Assembly (NCBI GenBank): GCA_946480715.1
Contig: CAMLKK010000062.1
Location: 1-11,897, forward strand
Reading direction: 5' to 3'
DNA: 11,897 bases
Source: an uncultured Bacteriovorax sp.
Lineage (GTDB): Bacteria; Bdellovibrionota; Bacteriovoracia; Bacteriovoracales; Bacteriovoracaceae
Shown here: piece by piece, positions 1 through 5,588 of the stretch
Numbering within the stretch: the stretch's first letter is position 1
Layout of the letters: each line of letters begins with the position of its first letter
Translations under genes and position numbers: made by a program
Notes under the pieces: model-generated
The model's input: the letters and a program-made list of their open reading frames with translations, nothing else
What the model was told of the DNA's origin: nothing
Databases searched by the model: none

Positions 1-53
1 GTCTTTTACACTTATAGGAACGAATCATCATTTAAGTTTATGGAGTGAACTTA

Positions 54-533
54 ATGTTTCAAAAAATTACGCTAGCATCAGTCTTACTTTTCAGCTTACA
101 AGTTTCTTATGCCTATCCGACCCATCCGAATCCTGCAGAAACAATGGGTGAACTTTGCGATCCAAGCGATATCGATTTTGTCGAATACCGTTATAGTGAA
201 AAAATCCCCTACTGCGTTCGTAATGTGGATACGAAATTGAAAACTGAAATTTATGAAGTGTATGGTATCCCGGCAGATTGTCGTCATCGTTATACGATTG
301 ATCATTTGATCCCACTCTCATTAGGTGGAAACAATGCTTACGCCAATCTCTGGCCAGAACATAAACTCGTGAAGGCCACGAGACCAACATTAGAAGTTGA
401 TCTCTATAATGCACTAAAGGCCGGTTCTATCACGCAAGCGAAGGCCATCAAAACGATTAAATCGGCAAAAATGGCAGCTCAAGCGGCCTTTTTAAAGGCG
501 AAAGTGTCAGCGGATAAGTGCGATCGTCCCTAA
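54..533 (+). CDS. Secreted HNH-family nuclease-like protein (copy 1)
   Basis: A 159-residue protein with a clean signal peptide (residues 1-20, ending VSYA before YPTHP), so it is probably exported. The core motif is IDHLIPLSLGG followed by NLWPEHK: Asp83-His84 is the HNH general-base position, and Asn98 and His103 are the likely remaining metal-site residues. This arrangement is typical of small HNH (beta-beta-alpha-metal) endonucleases. Four cysteines in the mature part (35, 54, 76, 156) could form two disulfides, consistent with life outside the cytoplasm. The start is taken at ATG 54 because GGAG (42-45) lies 8 nt upstream; the in-frame GTG at 45 overlaps that Shine-Dalgarno sequence and would spoil the signal peptide. 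It is related to the gene at 1595-2071. Nuclease activity and DNA as substrate are inferred from the motif. Its promoter is probably at or beyond the window edge. Confidence 0.78.
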   Translation: MFQKITLASVLLFSLQVSYAYPTHPNPAETMGELCDPSDIDFVEYRYSEKIPYCVRNVDTKLKTEIYEVYGIPADCRHRYTIDHLIPLSLGGNNAYANLWPEHKLVKATRPTLEVDLYNALKAGSITQAKAIKTIKSAKMAAQAAFLKAKVSADKCDRP

Positions 534-540
534 GTTTGCC

Positions 541-569
541 TTGAATAGAATCCAAAAAGCTTGGATAAT
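541..569 (+). promoter_or_regulatory. Sigma70-like promoter of the VWA gene
   Basis: TTGAAT (541-546) and GATAAT (564-569) are separated by exactly 17 nt. They match the -35 consensus at 4 of 6 and the -10 consensus at 5 of 6 positions. Transcription would begin near 576, leaving a leader of about 22 nt with GGAG (589-592) ahead of the ATG at 598. Two inverted repeats overlie this promoter. The call rests on visual matching only. Confidence 0.55.
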
Positions 570-590
570 CTAAAAGATCAAATCTTTTGG
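550..590. promoter_or_regulatory. Two inverted repeats over the VWA promoter, candidate operators
   Basis: The first repeat is ATCCAA / TTGGAT (550-555 and 561-566, 5-nt centre), sitting in the promoter spacer and touching the -10 box. The second is AAAAGAT / ATCTTTT (572-578 and 582-588, 3-nt centre), spanning the predicted start site. Pairing could extend to C570-G590 and T571-G589, covering the first two bases of the Shine-Dalgarno GGAG. They may be protein-binding sites; if transcription starts further upstream, the second could instead be an RNA hairpin masking the ribosome site. Function is inferred. Confidence 0.35.
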
Positions 591-597
591 AGCAAGG

Positions 598-1584
598 ATG
601 CCTTTTGAGTTTCAGCATATCCATTACGCCGTCTGGGGTCTCGTTGGACTTCTCTTTTGGCTCGTAAGTTTTTTTTACTTATTTAAAAAACCGCAGCTTT
701 TTATTCCTAAAAAATACAAAATAAAAGGAATTCCTTTCACCCGCATTCTTGTTTTTTTTCTGGGAGTCGCAGGTTGGCTTTACATTTCTTTTGCTCTCGC
801 GGGTCCACGCAGACCTTTGGGAATGGATAAGCAGACAATCGAAGTAAGTGACATCTTTATTGTGCTCGATCTTTCACGCTCGATGGAAGCGAATGATTTA
901 AAACCTAATCGTTTTGTTGTCGCCAAACAAAAAGTGCAAGAGTTCGTCAATCTATTTCCTAGAGATAGAATTGGCGTGATCATCTTCGCTGAGAAAGTTT
1001 TTACCCTCGTTCCTCTTTCGACTGATTTAAATCTCATCAACAAAATGGTCTCGCGTTTAGAACTCGGAACATTCTTGGGTGATGGAACAAATATTGGTGA
1101 TGCAATTGCTCTTGCTGTCGGTCGACTGATTCAATCTGTAGCACGGACTAAAGTTATTGTTCTCATCACTGATGGAGTCAGTAACGTAGGTATGCTCACT
1201 CCACTTCAAGCTGCAGAGATGGCCCAACAAAATAAAATTAAAATTCACACTGTAGGTATTGGAACGGATAAAGATGCAAAAATTCCTGCTGGACCTTCGA
1301 TGTACGGAGTTCAACGTTGGCAAGCAATCCCTGGAGGAAACATTGACTTCAAAGGTCTGCAGACACTTTCATCAATGACTGGTGGTAAATCCTATCTCGC
1401 CAACAACAACAGAGCGCTTGAAAATGTTTTGGAAGAAATTAATAAATTGGAAAAAACACAAATTGAGCAATCAGGACGAATTATTTACGAAGAACTCTAT
1501 TTTAAATATCTTCTCATCGGAGTTGCTCTACTTCTAGGAGCAGAGCTTTCTCGACGATTTGTATTGCGTGAAGGGCCAGCTTAA
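598..1584 (+). CDS. Membrane-anchored VWA-domain protein, BatA-like
   Basis: A 328-residue protein with two N-terminal membrane segments (about 10-29 and 50-68), a von Willebrand factor A domain (about 84-285), and a C-terminal membrane segment (about 303-318). The metal-ion-dependent adhesion site is complete: DLSRS (Asp91, Ser93, Ser95), Thr164 in GDGTN, and Asp192 in ITDG. This layout is that of the Bacteroides aerotolerance protein BatA, whose VWA domain is thought to face the periplasm. In most genomes BatA sits with a MoxR AAA+ ATPase, a DUF58 protein and BatB; none is present here, so it stands alone in this window. GGAG at 589-592 supports the start. Only 10 nt separate its stop from the stop of the convergent HNH gene, and no terminator hairpin is visible between them. 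The domain call is firm; the BatA label is by architecture. Confidence 0.85.
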   Translation: MPFEFQHIHYAVWGLVGLLFWLVSFFYLFKKPQLFIPKKYKIKGIPFTRILVFFLGVAGWLYISFALAGPRRPLGMDKQTIEVSDIFIVLDLSRSMEANDLKPNRFVVAKQKVQEFVNLFPRDRIGVIIFAEKVFTLVPLSTDLNLINKMVSRLELGTFLGDGTNIGDAIALAVGRLIQSVARTKVIVLITDGVSNVGMLTPLQAAEMAQQNKIKIHTVGIGTDKDAKIPAGPSMYGVQRWQAIPGGNIDFKGLQTLSSMTGGKSYLANNNRALENVLEEINKLEKTQIEQSGRIIYEELYFKYLLIGVALLLGAELSRRFVLREGPA

Positions 1585-1594
1585 AAATTCCAGC

Positions 1595-2071
1595 TTAAAG
1601 AGACTTTAGATACTTTAAAACACCTGGAGCTTCTTTCAGGTTTAGTTTTGCTTTCATGATAAGCTTTACAGCTTCGGCCTGAAGCAATTTACCTTCCTGC
1701 ATTTTCTCACACAGGATCGGCTCGATAGGATCTGTAATGGCATAAACGCTTTTATGCTGTGGCCATAAATTTTCAGGATCATTCGCTCCACCAGCGCAAA
1801 GAGGAACGAGGTGATCGATTTTAAAATCGCCACGGTTCATTGAACGGATGTGGTAACCAAAAAGGCTGTCATATTTTTGGATGATCGCATTCTTCAAATA
1901 CGAATCTACATTTCTTTCACAGTAATTAATTTTTTCTGGATAACGGCGTGAGCTGGGGCTTGAGCAAAGTTTCCCAGGTGTTTCGTTGATTTCCGGGCCT
2001 CTAGGAAAATCGGCCGCAGACGCTAGAGTTACACATGAGAGTACAGATACGATTAAAGCAAAGCTCTTCAT
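1595..2071 (-). CDS. Secreted HNH-family nuclease-like protein (copy 2)
   Basis: A 158-residue paralogue of the protein at 54-533. It has a signal peptide (residues 1-19, ending TLASA). The shared stretch runs from GKLC through EKINYCERNVD to KIDHLVPLCAGG and NLWPQHK: Asp86-His87, Asn101 and His106 align with the HNH residues of copy 1. Four mature cysteines (36, 51, 92, 121) are present, but only the first two match copy 1 in position. The frame is open upstream to 2134, but the start is placed at the second ATG of ATGACTATG. There AGGA lies 5 nt ahead and the signal peptide begins properly; ATG 2077 would overlap the Shine-Dalgarno. It converges on the VWA gene. An extracellular or periplasmic DNA-degrading role is plausible but inferred. 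Confidence 0.78.
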   Translation of the reverse strand: MKSFALIVSVLSCVTLASAADFPRGPEINETPGKLCSSPSSRRYPEKINYCERNVDSYLKNAIIQKYDSLFGYHIRSMNRGDFKIDHLVPLCAGGANDPENLWPQHKSVYAITDPIEPILCEKMQEGKLLQAEAVKLIMKAKLNLKEAPGVLKYLKSL

Positions 2072-2101
2072 AGTCATCCTAATGTTGTAAATTAGGTTAA
2101 A

Positions 2102-2131
2102 CTTATAAGACTTATCATAACTAGCTGTAAA
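2102..2131 (-). promoter_or_regulatory. Sigma70-like promoter of HNH gene copy 2
   Basis: Read on the minus strand, TTTACA (2131-2126) and TATAAG (2107-2102) are separated by 18 nt, each matching consensus at 5 of 6 positions. Transcription would start near 2095, about 24 nt before the ATG at 2071. This suggests that copy 2 is transcribed independently of the DUF2452-like gene upstream. Confidence 0.5.
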
Positions 2132-2144
2132 CACGCGCCGTGCT
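2130..2144 (-). terminator. Weak candidate terminator after the DUF2452-like gene
   Basis: On the minus strand CACG and CGTG pair around a GCG loop, extended by one G-T and one A-T pair, about 10 nt beyond the stop codon. The following T run is only two or three bases and overlaps the -35 box of the next gene, so termination would be inefficient at best. Confidence 0.2.
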
Positions 2145-2153
2145 AAAACAAAT

Positions 2154-2639
2154 CTAGCTTATTTCAATGGTCGATTGGAGGACCTTCCAGGTGTGATCAG
2201 CATTAAGGCGGATTTCGGCCAGAAATGTATCCGGCATCTTTTCTCCCCAATCTTTTGGCGAAAGGAGCGAGAGATAGCGCTCACCACTCTCTTTCTCTTC
2301 ATAGAGGTAATAAAGCTTTCCTATGACTGGAGTAAAAGTGATCTTAGCATTGTAGATAAGGTCAGAAATATGAACGCGTTTTTTGATTTCTTGAACCTGT
2401 TTTGCGAGCGTTTTCATTTGCTCGAAGATGATGTGAAGCTGTTCTTCAGTCTGTTCTTTCATCGCCTCACGGGCATTACTTTTGATAGCGCCCTCCTGAG
2501 TGGGAACAATGGCAAATCCACCAACAGTATGAGCGTATTCCAGAAGGGCCGGTATATCCGTCACCTTAAGCTTCATCAGCTCTAAATTGATAGAGGAAAC
2601 ATCTACTGGCCTAGGTTTGGAATTATCGTCATCACTCAT
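2154..2639 (-). CDS. DUF2452-like cytoplasmic protein of unknown function
   Basis: A 161-residue soluble protein with no signal peptide or membrane segment. The segment GGFAIVPTQEG (41-50), then a long amphipathic helix with REAMKEQTEEQL and KRVHISDLIYNAKI, then PVIGKLYYLYE (105-114) and SPKDWGEKMP (128-136), resembles the DUF2452 family from memory; that family has no known biochemical function. The frame is open back to a TTG at 2675, but that would run through the hairpin at 2651-2668, so ATG 2639 is preferred. No Shine-Dalgarno precedes ATG 2639. A -10-like CATAAT (2651-2646) ends 6 nt before the ATG, so a leaderless transcript is possible. It lies downstream of the small secreted gene at 2676-2990 on the same strand. 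Confidence 0.72.
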   Translation of the reverse strand: MSDDDNSKPRPVDVSSINLELMKLKVTDIPALLEYAHTVGGFAIVPTQEGAIKSNAREAMKEQTEEQLHIIFEQMKTLAKQVQEIKKRVHISDLIYNAKITFTPVIGKLYYLYEEKESGERYLSLLSPKDWGEKMPDTFLAEIRLNADHTWKVLQSTIEIS

Positions 2640-2650
2640 AAACGTATTAT

Positions 2651-2668
2651 GGCCCGCTTTCGCGGGCC
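2651..2668 (-). terminator. GC-rich hairpin between two minus-strand genes
   Basis: A perfect 7-bp stem, GGCCCGC / GCGGGCC, closed on the minus strand by a GAAA (GNRA) tetraloop, starting 7 nt after the stop codon of the small secreted gene. The GNRA loop indicates that the minus-strand RNA is the functional one. The sequence after it (ATAATACGTTT) is not a good T tract. It may be a partial terminator or a 3'-end stabilising stem that sets the ratio of the two genes. Confidence 0.5.
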
Positions 2669-2675
2669 TCTGCAA

Positions 2676-2990
2676 TTATTTTGAACCGTTTAAAACGTAT
2701 TCTGCTTTGACAACTAATAGATCAAGAGCATCCTGAATCGAAAGAGTCTTATCTTCTTCCTGAATGATGGCCACAGCTTGTTGAAGCTCTAATGAAAGTT
2801 CACCTGTCTGATTGAACTCTTCAACTTGAGTAATGATTTTTCTAGCTGGTGTACTTAATTGAGCAGTTGCTTCAGTAGGAGCAATTGTTGTTGCAAGTGT
2901 TACTAACGTATACATTTGCGAAGGGGTAATTCCGTGCGCGAATGCATTTGATCCAATGGCCAACGTTAATAAAAGTAGTGCTGCTTTCAT
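2676..2990 (-). CDS. Small secreted helical protein, unknown function
   Basis: A 104-residue protein with a textbook signal peptide (1-18, ending NAFA). The mature part has about 86 residues, no cysteine, and a predicted mostly helical, acidic Glu/Gln-rich character (for example VEEFNQTGELSLELQQAV). Cleavage after AFA would leave His-Gly at the mature N-terminus. I do not recognise a family. A strong AGGAG lies 6-7 nt before the ATG, and a TATACT -10 box lies a little further upstream, so it appears well expressed. It is divergent from the DUF4142 lipoprotein across a 216-nt region and is followed by the DUF2452-like gene. Confidence 0.7.
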   Translation of the reverse strand: MKAALLLLTLAIGSNAFAHGITPSQMYTLVTLATTIAPTEATAQLSTPARKIITQVEEFNQTGELSLELQQAVAIIQEEDKTLSIQDALDLLVVKAEYVLNGSK

Positions 2991-3019
2991 AAAAAACTCC
3001 TGTTGTTGTTTGTGCGCTT

Positions 3020-3025
3020 AGTATA
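3020..3025 (-). promoter_or_regulatory. -10 box (TATACT) of the small secreted gene
   Basis: TATACT on the minus strand matches consensus at 5 of 6 positions and lies about 30 nt before the ATG at 2990, giving a leader of roughly 20 nt that contains AGGAG. I see no convincing -35 at 16-18 nt, so an activator or an extended upstream contact may be needed. Confidence 0.4.
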
Positions 3026-3056
3026 GCCAATTTCATTTAGCGCAGTGGCCACTCTG

Positions 3057-3103
3057 TAAATAATTTAAGTCCAATATTTGGAGTGTCTAAAAAAGTGACA
3101 CTT
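3057..3103. promoter_or_regulatory. Cluster of short palindromes in a divergent intergenic region
   Basis: Within 47 nt there are TAAAT-A-ATTTA (3057-3067), CCAA-TAT-TTGG (3071-3081), AGTGTC and GACACT separated by 9 nt (3082-3102), and AAGTG-A-CACTT (3093-3103). They sit between the divergent genes starting at 2990 and 3207, where regulator sites would be expected. Individually each could occur by chance in AT-rich DNA. I found no small gene in 2991-3206, and no plus-strand promoter that fits the strong TAGGAGG at 3196-3202. Confidence 0.3.
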
Positions 3104-3206
3104 GAGTAAAGTGCGAGTGATACACGCAATCCGCTCATGCCCAAAACCGTGCCTGACTTACTTTTTAGTTTCACACTAGAGCTTCTATAGATCTTTAGGA
3201 GGAACT

Positions 3207-3854
3207 ATGAATAAAAAATTAACTATCCCCATGCTCATATTAACTGGATCCATTCTCGCCGGATGTTCTAGTGAACCAACGGCGACGTCACCATCTGCGC
3301 AAACTGCAACGACAAGTTGGAGTGATAATCCTTCAGACATGAACAGTACGACTTCCGCAGATACGGCGTCGCCGGCCTCTCGTTCGATTGCAAGCGAAGG
3401 AATGGATGGAGAAGTTATGGCGTACCTCATGGCGCTGGACAATCATGAAGTCATGGCAGCCTCACAGGCCCTATCCAAATATGTGAGTGAACCAATTACT
3501 ACTTATGCGCAAATGTTGCAGACAGATCATCGTGCGAACATGCAAAAAACACAATCAGCTGCCGAGAGTATTAACCTCACGGCAATGGATACACCGGCCG
3601 TAGATGATTTCAAAACGAAAGGGAGTTCAGACATTGCGAAACTCGATCCACTCTCAGGACCAGAATATGAAAAAGCTTTTATGGATATGATGGTGAAAGG
3701 CCATCGTGAAGCTTTAACAATGATTGATAATCAATTGATGTCCCAGGCACAAAGTGAACCGATGAAAGCGCAATTACAAGAATCACGAAAACATATCGCT
3801 GCTCATTTAGAAGTGGCAGAAAAAATTCAAAGCGAACAACTTCAGCAAAAATAA
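3207..3854 (+). CDS. DUF4142-like (ferritin-like fold) lipoprotein
   Basis: A 215-residue lipoprotein. The signal sequence ends in the lipobox LAGC (Cys20), followed by a Ser/Thr/Ala-rich linker (about 21-65) that holds the domain away from the membrane. The helical domain (about 68-210) has the DUF4142 pattern: DNHEV (His80-Glu81), TDHRANM (His108), a YEKAFMDMMVKGHREAL helix (His166, Glu168) and AAHLEVAEKI (His200). DUF4142 proteins have a ferritin-like four-helix fold; metal binding by these residues is possible but unproven. The canonical N-terminal Phe and some motif positions are changed, so this is a divergent member. TAGGAGG ends 4 nt before the ATG. It has its own leader and converges on the di-haem cytochrome gene, sharing its terminator; a common role in periplasmic stress handling is inference. 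Confidence 0.82.
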   Translation: MNKKLTIPMLILTGSILAGCSSEPTATSPSAQTATTSWSDNPSDMNSTTSADTASPASRSIASEGMDGEVMAYLMALDNHEVMAASQALSKYVSEPITTYAQMLQTDHRANMQKTQSAAESINLTAMDTPAVDDFKTKGSSDIAKLDPLSGPEYEKAFMDMMVKGHREALTMIDNQLMSQAQSEPMKAQLQESRKHIAAHLEVAEKIQSEQLQQK

Positions 3855-3859
3855 AAAAA

Positions 3860-3884
3860 AAGGGCGATGTTCACCATCGCCCTT
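3860..3884. terminator. Bidirectional rho-independent terminator
   Basis: A 10-bp perfect stem (AGGGCGATG pairs with CATCGCCCT, plus one outer A-T) with a 5-nt loop, placed between two converging stop codons (3852-3854 and 3892-3894). The minus strand continues into nine T residues, so it is a strong terminator for the cytochrome gene. The plus strand continues into TTACTCGTTTTATTTT, a moderate tract for the lipoprotein gene. Confidence 0.9.
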
Positions 3885-3891
3885 ACTCGTT

Positions 3892-5508
3892 TTATTTTAC
3901 GGTATCATCTAAACTTTCAAGATAAGCTTTCAGGTCAAGTCTCTCCTCTTTTGTCACATAGAAAGGATGAGGTGCTTTAGATCCTCTGCTTGAATCGAAA
4001 AGTTTTTCTAAACTCTCAACCGAACCATCATGTAAAAATTTTGGTTTGCGAGCAAGATCCATTAAAAGTGGAATCGCCAGACCTCTGTTTTTTCCGCGAA
4101 TACTTGCGTTCATTGTAATCATCTTGTCGTCGTAAGTGCGGCCTGATGTGTTCAGCATTGGCAAAGGAATCGGTCTTTTTCCAAATACAGATGCACTATC
4201 ACCTGGGAAGATGATCTTCATATCAACAATGTCGTTTTTCACTGGCACCGTATGATCTGTGTTGTGACAAGATAGACACTGATTTTTTGTATCTTGGAAA
4301 ATCATCTTTCCTTTTTCCACACTGGCAATGTCTTTCGTAACTCCCTGAGGTGCACGAAGCGATTTAACATAAACTTCGATTGCCTTTAAGATTTCAGGAT
4401 CAACACCAATTCCTACGATTGTATCTGGAGTGCCTGGCTCGCCGGTGCGAGTTGATTTGATATATGAATATTTTCTAATTCCAATCTCTTCCAAAATTTC
4501 GAGATAATCTTTTGCTAATTTATCGCCAATAGGACCCATAATTTTATTCAGATAAAGTCTTCCGTTATCCGTAACTAAAACTGTTGGATCCAGTACCATA
4601 GTGTACATAGTATTTGCATATTGGGCGAACGTCTCCATTTCACCAGCACTTCCGTATGGAGCCGCTAAATCCTGGCGAAACAGCGGTGAATTATGAACAG
4701 GGTTTCCAATTCCATCTAAAGTATCATCAAATGCACCGGCCGGATAATTCTTAGGATTGCTGAAGTAAGCGTCGTAATCAGCTTCACTAAAATAAGTAAA
4801 GAGACCGCTGTATGAAGGTGCACGCCCTATTGACCGTCCACTACGATGCAACTGGGCCATGGGATAAAATCCTTTCGTATTTGCAGCAACAGCGAATAGT
4901 TTCCCCAATTGGATTTTATGAGCTGCCGGACCATCAATTTGATTTCCAATCGATCCACCATCTTTAACTCCAAATGTCGATTCATCGGCCACGGCATGGC
5001 AGAGAACACAACTCACGCCGGCCTTATCACCATTCATCACGTCGCGAATTCCATCTTTATTAGTGTCTTTAACGACAATACCAATAAAGGCGTTTGCATT
5101 CATGAGTTTCATCGTTAATGCAGGATCATTGATTAGTTTTGATTTCTCACCATCTTTTTGAAGTTCCGCAGTGAGACTTTCTAACGTAGATTTATCAATT
5201 GCTTCAGCATTAATTGATAGACCTAATTTCAATGCTTGTAAGGGAGTTAATTTTTTATCACGCATACCAAGAGGTAATTTTACGACATCATTCCAAAACC
5301 CTTCGTTGCCAAATGTCTCAAATCGAAGTGCTTCTCGCCCATCTATCCGCTGTTGAATGACAGGATCTGGTTGAACGGCTTCAGTTGTTCTTCTAACCGG
5401 AGTGGTAACTTCTTTTGATGCCTGCTCAACAGTTTCTTTATTTCCGCACCCTACTGCTATGAATGACGTCGACATCAATAGCATGATCCATGGTAATTGA
5501 CCTCTCAT
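3892..5508 (-). CDS. Di-haem cytochrome c peroxidase/MauG-like lipoprotein
   Basis: A 538-residue predicted lipoprotein (signal sequence with AVGC, Cys21). Two c-type haem sites are visible: CVLCH (167-171) and CLSCH (411-415). The C-terminal part, RGLAIPLLMDLARKPKFLHDGS followed by a helix ending in DLKAYLESLDD, is the usual end of di-haem peroxidase/MauG proteins, with FLHDGS at 491-496. These proteins reduce hydrogen peroxide or oxidise substrates in the periplasm. It is longer than typical CcpA (about 320-350 residues) and the haem sites are about 240 residues apart, so it belongs to a larger subgroup whose substrate I cannot name. DTNKDGIRD (148-156) looks like an EF-hand-type calcium loop just before the first haem. 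GGGAG lies about 6-7 nt before the ATG. It lies 80 nt downstream of the 850-residue gene and ends at a strong terminator. Confidence 0.85.
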   Translation of the reverse strand: MRGQLPWIMLLMSTSFIAVGCGNKETVEQASKEVTTPVRRTTEAVQPDPVIQQRIDGREALRFETFGNEGFWNDVVKLPLGMRDKKLTPLQALKLGLSINAEAIDKSTLESLTAELQKDGEKSKLINDPALTMKLMNANAFIGIVVKDTNKDGIRDVMNGDKAGVSCVLCHAVADESTFGVKDGGSIGNQIDGPAAHKIQLGKLFAVAANTKGFYPMAQLHRSGRSIGRAPSYSGLFTYFSEADYDAYFSNPKNYPAGAFDDTLDGIGNPVHNSPLFRQDLAAPYGSAGEMETFAQYANTMYTMVLDPTVLVTDNGRLYLNKIMGPIGDKLAKDYLEILEEIGIRKYSYIKSTRTGEPGTPDTIVGIGVDPEILKAIEVYVKSLRAPQGVTKDIASVEKGKMIFQDTKNQCLSCHNTDHTVPVKNDIVDMKIIFPGDSASVFGKRPIPLPMLNTSGRTYDDKMITMNASIRGKNRGLAIPLLMDLARKPKFLHDGSVESLEKLFDSSRGSKAPHPFYVTKEERLDLKAYLESLDDTVK

Positions 5509-5555
5509 AACTCTCTCCCTGTTATTAGTCTCTAAACAAGGAAAGCAAATTCAAG

Positions 5556-5570
5556 ACCACTTTAAATGGT
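5556..5570. promoter_or_regulatory. Imperfect palindrome upstream of the cytochrome gene
   Basis: ACCACTTTAAATGGT has matching ACCA/TGGT arms and one mismatch inside. It lies about 50 nt upstream of the cytochrome start, in the 80-nt gap after the large secreted gene. It lacks a T tract on either strand and so is not a terminator. It could be an operator; I found no well-spaced promoter beside it. Confidence 0.2.
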
Positions 5571-5588
5571 TGGGATAAATGCTGAGGA

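Noticed and set aside
91..414. 107-codon open frame on the minus strand opposite HNH copy 1
   Set aside because: It mirrors a gene with a clear HNH motif and signal peptide; no independent evidence supports translation.
598..2071. A toxin-immunity or defence system built from the HNH genes
   Set aside because: Both proteins carry signal peptides and no immunity-like small gene, phage gene or secretion-system marker is adjacent, so a defence or effector claim is not supported.
2175..2585. 136-codon open frame on the plus strand opposite the DUF2452-like gene
   Set aside because: It is antisense to a gene with recognisable family motifs, has no ribosome site, and its translation shows no domain or signal character.
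3186..3191. TATAGA as a -10 box for the DUF4142 lipoprotein gene
   Set aside because: Transcription would begin inside the strong ribosome site at 3196-3202, and no -35 lies at the right distance.
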